Source of the DNA: Pleurotus djamor
Taxonomy: Eukaryota > Basidiomycota > Agaricomycetes > Agaricales > Pleurotaceae
Direction: 5' to 3'
DNA length: 10,897 nucleotides
NCBI GenBank assembly: GCA_029747585.1
Contig: JAPEVF010001337.1
Coordinates: forward strand, 1 to 10,897
Shown here: positions 7,683 to 10,897 of the stretch, in pieces
Position numbering within the stretch: the stretch's first letter is position 1
Layout of the letters: the number at the start of each line of letters is the position of its first letter
Made by a program: the position numbers and the translations under genes
Notes under the pieces: generated by a model
What the model was told of the DNA's origin: nothing
Databases searched by the model: none
What the model saw: the letters and a program-made list of their open reading frames with translations, nothing else

Positions 7683-7927
7683 TTTGAGTGGTGAAAAGAG
7701 GAGTAGAAATGAAAAGCGAGTAATTGGCGCACTGGCTCGGAGGGTCTTGACAAGCAGGGGTCAACAACCTTGATCGCCGGAGACCTCCGACCTTCAAACA
7801 ATTTGTTCGACTACGACAACGTTCACCGCAACTGCCACATTCTGCAAGGGTATGGACCAAGGTAACTAAAGCAGTCCGTGATGTTGTCGCTGTGTCGCTG
7901 AAAAGACTGACGTTCCTTGCGTCGCAG
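7683..7927. promoter_or_regulatory. Divergent promoter region with possible 5'-UTR intron and uORFs
   Basis: This 245-bp region separates the start codons of uS14m (-) and the 78-aa protein (+). Two short upstream frames precede the + gene: ATG at 7852 (5 codons) and ATG at 7881 (6 codons, ending at TGA 7899-7901). A possible 5'-UTR intron runs from the donor GTAACT at 7862 to GTCGCAG ending at 7927, with a GACTGAC branch-like motif. It would place the start codon directly after the splice site. The 20-bp element shared with 3051-3070 also lies here. Confidence 0.4.
7845..7864 (+). repeat. 20-bp element, copy 2
   Basis: The sequence CAAGGGTATGGACCAAGGTA differs at one base from 3051-3070. 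This copy lies in the upstream region of the 78-aa gene and includes the first short upstream ATG. Confidence 0.6.
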
Positions 7928-8164
7928 ATGGCCATACCTAAAATCCTGCGTTTTACGAGCAGGTCAATTGTCTCCTCGCTCTTCGGAATCACCTTCATTT
8001 CCTCAATATTCACCGTTTCGGCCTCAAACATACTACCATGCCCAGTTCGCCCTAATAGAGCAAGATTTGCTGATTCAGAGGAGGGAACTATGGAGGTGGT
8101 CGGAAGGGACAACGTTACTGTATCCAAAAAGCCTAGACGTTGGATAGAAGAGGTTCATCCTTAG
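7928..8164 (+). CDS. Small membrane-anchored protein, possibly mitochondrial
   Basis: This is a 78-residue open frame from ATG 7928 to TAG 8162-8164, with no recognised domain. The N-terminus is positively charged (MAIPKILRFTSRS) and is followed by a hydrophobic segment at about 13-33 (IVSSLFGITFISSIFTVSAS). The rest is a polar, charged tail with ILPCPVRPNRARFADSEEG and a basic/aromatic end KKPRRWIEEVHP. This pattern fits a mitochondrial inner-membrane or signal-anchor protein. The divergent arrangement with uS14m is compatible with a mitochondrial role, but this is inference. A longer frame exists on the opposite strand over the same DNA, but it lacks an ATG start, so the + reading is preferred. 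The start directly follows a possible splice acceptor, so an upstream non-coding exon is possible. Confidence 0.6.
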   Translation: MAIPKILRFTSRSIVSSLFGITFISSIFTVSASNILPCPVRPNRARFADSEEGTMEVVGRDNVTVSKKPRRWIEEVHP

Positions 8165-8375
8165 AAACAGTCATACACGTCTAAACTCGAAGATCCTGAA
8201 TTTACACGCCTACGAATCGTCGACAATATTCAATACAATAATATGCTTTCGCGGACATAACATCAACTGCTTTACGTGCATGATATTTACCTTAAACGTT
8301 AACCTGAACACTGTACAGATGTAGAAATACACTTGGTATCGATACGGACATAAAGAACGTATAAGAGTAAATAAG
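8165..8375. other. Convergent spacer, 3' UTRs of the small protein and MFS genes
   Basis: An A/T-rich 211-bp spacer between two convergent stop codons. No canonical AATAAA is seen on either strand; CAATAATA at 8236-8243 is the closest on the + strand. A 10-bp palindrome GTATCGATAC lies at 8336-8345. I see nothing coding. Confidence 0.5.
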
Positions 8376-10897
8376 TTATTCGTCAGTTTCACTCCCAGAC
8401 CATTCGTGGTTGCTACGGTTCCTATAATACTCTTCTTGCTCTTGTTGCGAACCACTGTGACAGAGTGCTTCAGTACGACCCTCCCAGTAAGGACAAACGA
8501 CGCACGGTAATGGATTTTCTTGAATGGGGACACAAGTGAGGAGCCCAAGAAAGCAAATGGCTGCTTGACATGTAAAAACCGCCCGAAGAGCATCGGCGTA
8601 AGAGTCGATGGCGGCTTGCTTTAGCTCCGCATCTAGTTCCGGTATGATAGCAGTGGAGTGTCTATAGCAAAAACAATTTTTAGCAAAGGAGCGGTGATAC
8701 TGGTACGGCGTCCATATGCCAAATGCCCTGTACCTGATTTGTTCTATGATCTACACGCGGGCGTCAGCCCTACTTCCAGGATCTGATTGGACAACCGAAG
8801 AAAAATGACTCACATCTAATGCACCAGGGCCTTGTATCCTTTGTCTCAATTTTCCGAGCAGTACGGCTTGAAGCAGGGCGCCGCTAAGACTGACACCAAG
8901 GACCTGACCGGTCGTTCGGAATAGGTAGGTGACTTGGCAAAATAACGGCTGCGTCAGTGGGTCCGATGACAAACGCTGGAACTGGCTCGCTTACTTCCCG
9001 TGGCGACGGCCATGTCTTCCTTGTAAACGCTCGCAATCATAGCCTGGAGACAAGTCAAGTGTCAGATGATCATATCACGTAGAGGAGCCTACGATCAGAA
9101 TAGAAAAGGGATATATCAGACGCACTATGAGGGTGGTAGTGATCAAGCTCGCCATCCCGAAACCTTGTGGGACTATATCAAACCACAAATGAAAGCCTGA
9201 TGTGTCCCGCGTCCACGATGCGATCGATGCGCTCGAGAATACAGATAGTCCAGCGGATAGTAAAGTCAGTTTGTACAGTTTGCCTGTCCTCCGCATCATC
9301 CTAATTGGTATAACGTGAGCGGCTATAACTTAAAACAAAGTAACCGCCTACCAGCCCGCGAAAACGCTTCCGCTCGACAAGGCGACCTATTCAAAAAGGC
9401 AAATTGATAGCTTCAGGAAATGCGTCATGAAGACTGTATGAAACGCGCCGACCGAATGGGGTAGAAGGTGGAGACCTATGAACACGGAAAAATAATCAGC
9501 ACCGTAAGTGACGGGGACGGTGAATAAATGTTAACCTGAGTTGGTGGCCGATTCAAGCCTGACTGCTGAAAAATACTAGGGGTGGTTGAGCCTACGGACA
9601 ACATAGAGGGGCCGGACCCTACCAGTGGCAGATTGTACAGCTATAAATCGAACGTCATATCAGAAACACGGCACAATCGATGAGAGAAAAATAATCCCAC
9701 CATGGAAAAGGCAGATATACTTGCCAAGAGATTTGATACGGACACAGAAATAGGCGTCCGCTGTGTGATAAGCCGTAAAGGCATGACTGGGTAGGGGGCT
9801 ATATGCTTCTCAACATACACGAAGATGGTACCCCACACGAGGCTTCCCAAGAGTAACCCCCATATCAGAGGATCAGACCATGGCAGTTCTTCGGTAGATT
9901 TTAGACTGAGACCCAGAAGCAGGCTACCAACGGCGCCAACGAGGGTTAGAGAGCCTAGGAAATCGATACGTCGAAGTTTTTGACGAACTGGCTCGTCCTG
10001 GATCTCCTGCGGTAGTTCGATGTTGACCTTCAGCGCCACAAGAACAAAGGAGAAAAGTAGGATTGGAGCCTTGAGGTTGACCCATTAGCAAAGGAGGACA
10101 GTCGTTTGAAGCATGCAAACCTGGAAGAGAAAAGCAGATCGCCTGCGCGACTCATGTATAAGACCTTGTGCGCCATAAGGAGACCACGACACCGAGCGCA
10201 CCAGCCAAAAGCATCATTCAACCAACCGCCTACAGGCCCGCCTATGCCTGCACCTAGTCCATAGAGGCTGAAACACGTCAGGAAGGAAGTAAGATAACTG
10301 CTTGGGGTAAACATACATGTTAGCCATGCCTTGGTAGAGTCCACGCTGCTTCCTGTGTTAGGAAATTAGCTCATGCCGCTGGGTATTCGGACCCACTCAC
10401 AGAGGAATGAGGTCCGTGACAGCAACGCTGGAAACTGCGAGATGCATTCATTTTGATTGTTAAACACGCGCCACAACGGAGGGAACTGACCTGTCATAAC
10501 ACTATGCAAGTCGGGCCATATGAGTCAATGATGCTGTTTGAACGGTCGGGCTTACCCTCCGCCACCCATTCCAGCGATAGCACGGGCAATAATGAGCGTT
10601 TCCATAGACGGTGCAAGTCCGCATAGTATTGTACCAGATCCTGTCAAGAATGACATTGTGATAATTGAGCATACAGGCAATCGAGACTAACCGAATAGCG
10701 ACAAGCCGAGGAGCATCGCGCCTTTGCGGCCCATGATGTCAGAGAGACGCCCTATCTCGGGCGTCAGGAAGCAAGTTCCAAAAATTCCAAGGTTCAAGAG
10801 GGTTACAACTCACCATATAAGGGAGTAAAGCAACATACGGACAAGAGGTAAGAAGTTCCAATGTAAGAGGCTTGATTTGATTTGTTGAAGTGGCTCC
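8376..10897 (-). CDS. Major facilitator superfamily transporter, Vba/Fnx (DHA2-like), N-terminus outside window
   Basis: The - strand exons are 10897-10814, 10751-10692, 10640-10556, 10501-10491, 10434-10401, 10352-10317, 10267-10202, 10142-10121, 10069-9701, 9640-9623, 9575-9536, 9475-9453, 9386-9352, 9300-9126, 9043-8995, 8932-8814, 8750-8734, 8661-8506 and 8454-8376. Together they give about 491 residues to TAA 8378-8376. Counting from the first full codon, motif A GRLSDIMGRKG is at about 28-38 and motif C-like GLGAGIGGPVGGW at 106-118, followed by FGWRSAFLFQ. Many hydrophobic helices follow, plus a late MRRTGK loop and the ending PIQENPLPGSQQEQEE. These traits match fungal vacuolar basic amino-acid permeases and related multidrug carriers of the MFS (proton antiport). 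The exact substrate cannot be read. The first transmembrane helix and start codon lie beyond 10897. The 18 visible introns and exons of 11, 17, 18, 22 and 23 nt are striking. Confidence 0.93.
8455..8505 (-). other. 51-bp last intron, stop-free and a multiple of three (retainable)
   Basis: Donor GTGCGT and acceptor GTCACAG bound 51 bp. Splicing joins PLP to GSQQEQEE, the expected family ending. Retention keeps the frame and would insert 17 residues with three cysteines (CVVC and a later C). I prefer splicing because all neighbouring introns are of similar size and the spliced tail looks family-like. Confidence 0.65.

Noticed and set aside
7675..8127. 150-codon - strand frame opposite the 78-aa gene
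   Set aside because: It begins without ATG, runs into the uS14m start, and has no domain. The + strand reading has a sensible topology and start.
8210..8593. 127-codon - strand frame near the MFS 3' end
   Set aside because: It is a shifted frame over the last MFS exon; the MFS frame keeps the family ending PIQENPLP.
10021..10201. In-frame stop and odd reading in the MFS region suggesting a pseudogene
   Set aside because: The stop near 10086 lies inside a 51-bp intron (10120-10070). Splicing restores FLFQAPILLF without any defect.
1..10897. Biosynthetic cluster, CRISPR or defence system
   Set aside because: The genes are mainly eukaryotic housekeeping types, without tailoring enzymes, repeat-spacer arrays or defence domains.

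Overview
The window looks like nuclear DNA of a filamentous basidiomycete, most likely an agaricomycete. Genes are packed tightly on both strands. Nearly every gene is split by short introns of about 47-82 bp with GT...AG borders, and many have CTRAY-like branch points (CTAAT, CTGAC, CTCAC). I see no tRNA, rRNA, CRISPR or prokaryotic operon structure. Every multi-exon model below was spliced by hand, and all phases close without a stop codon.

Layout, left to right: (1) 1-306, a G-rich degenerate GGGTAY repeat tract followed by sequence with no credible first exon; (2) 307-1372 (+), a two-RRM RNA-binding protein whose 5' end is missing or displaced; (3) 1693-2904 (+), a GPATCH11-type G-patch/DUF4187 protein, 340 aa; (4) 4098-3263 (-), a Ser/Pro-rich protein of unknown function, 243 aa; (5) 4749-5057 (+), the 65-aa shared RNA polymerase subunit RPABC4/Rpc10; (6) 5355-7181 (+), a 443-aa bZIP factor with a C-terminal DUF3425 domain, 10 exons; (7) 7682-7328 (-), mitochondrial ribosomal protein uS14m, 100 aa; (8) 7928-8164 (+), a 78-aa small membrane-anchored protein; (9) 10897-8376 (-), the C-terminal ~491 aa of a major facilitator transporter resembling fungal vacuolar basic amino-acid (Vba/Fnx) carriers, cut by the window edge and broken into 19 visible exons.

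Most genes are housekeeping: transcription (RPABC4), RNA handling (RRM protein, G-patch protein), mitochondrial translation (uS14m), gene regulation (bZIP) and transport (MFS). They do not form an obvious shared pathway. The neighbour pairs GPATCH11/Ser-Pro protein, bZIP/uS14m and small protein/MFS are convergent. The pairs Ser-Pro protein/RPABC4 and uS14m/small protein are divergent and probably share promoter regions.

I found no convincing new multi-gene system. The points most worth a second look are the repeat tract next to a gene lacking its first exon, the many micro-exons of the transporter including a 3n retainable intron, the unknown small protein divergent from uS14m, and the orphan Ser/Pro-rich gene.
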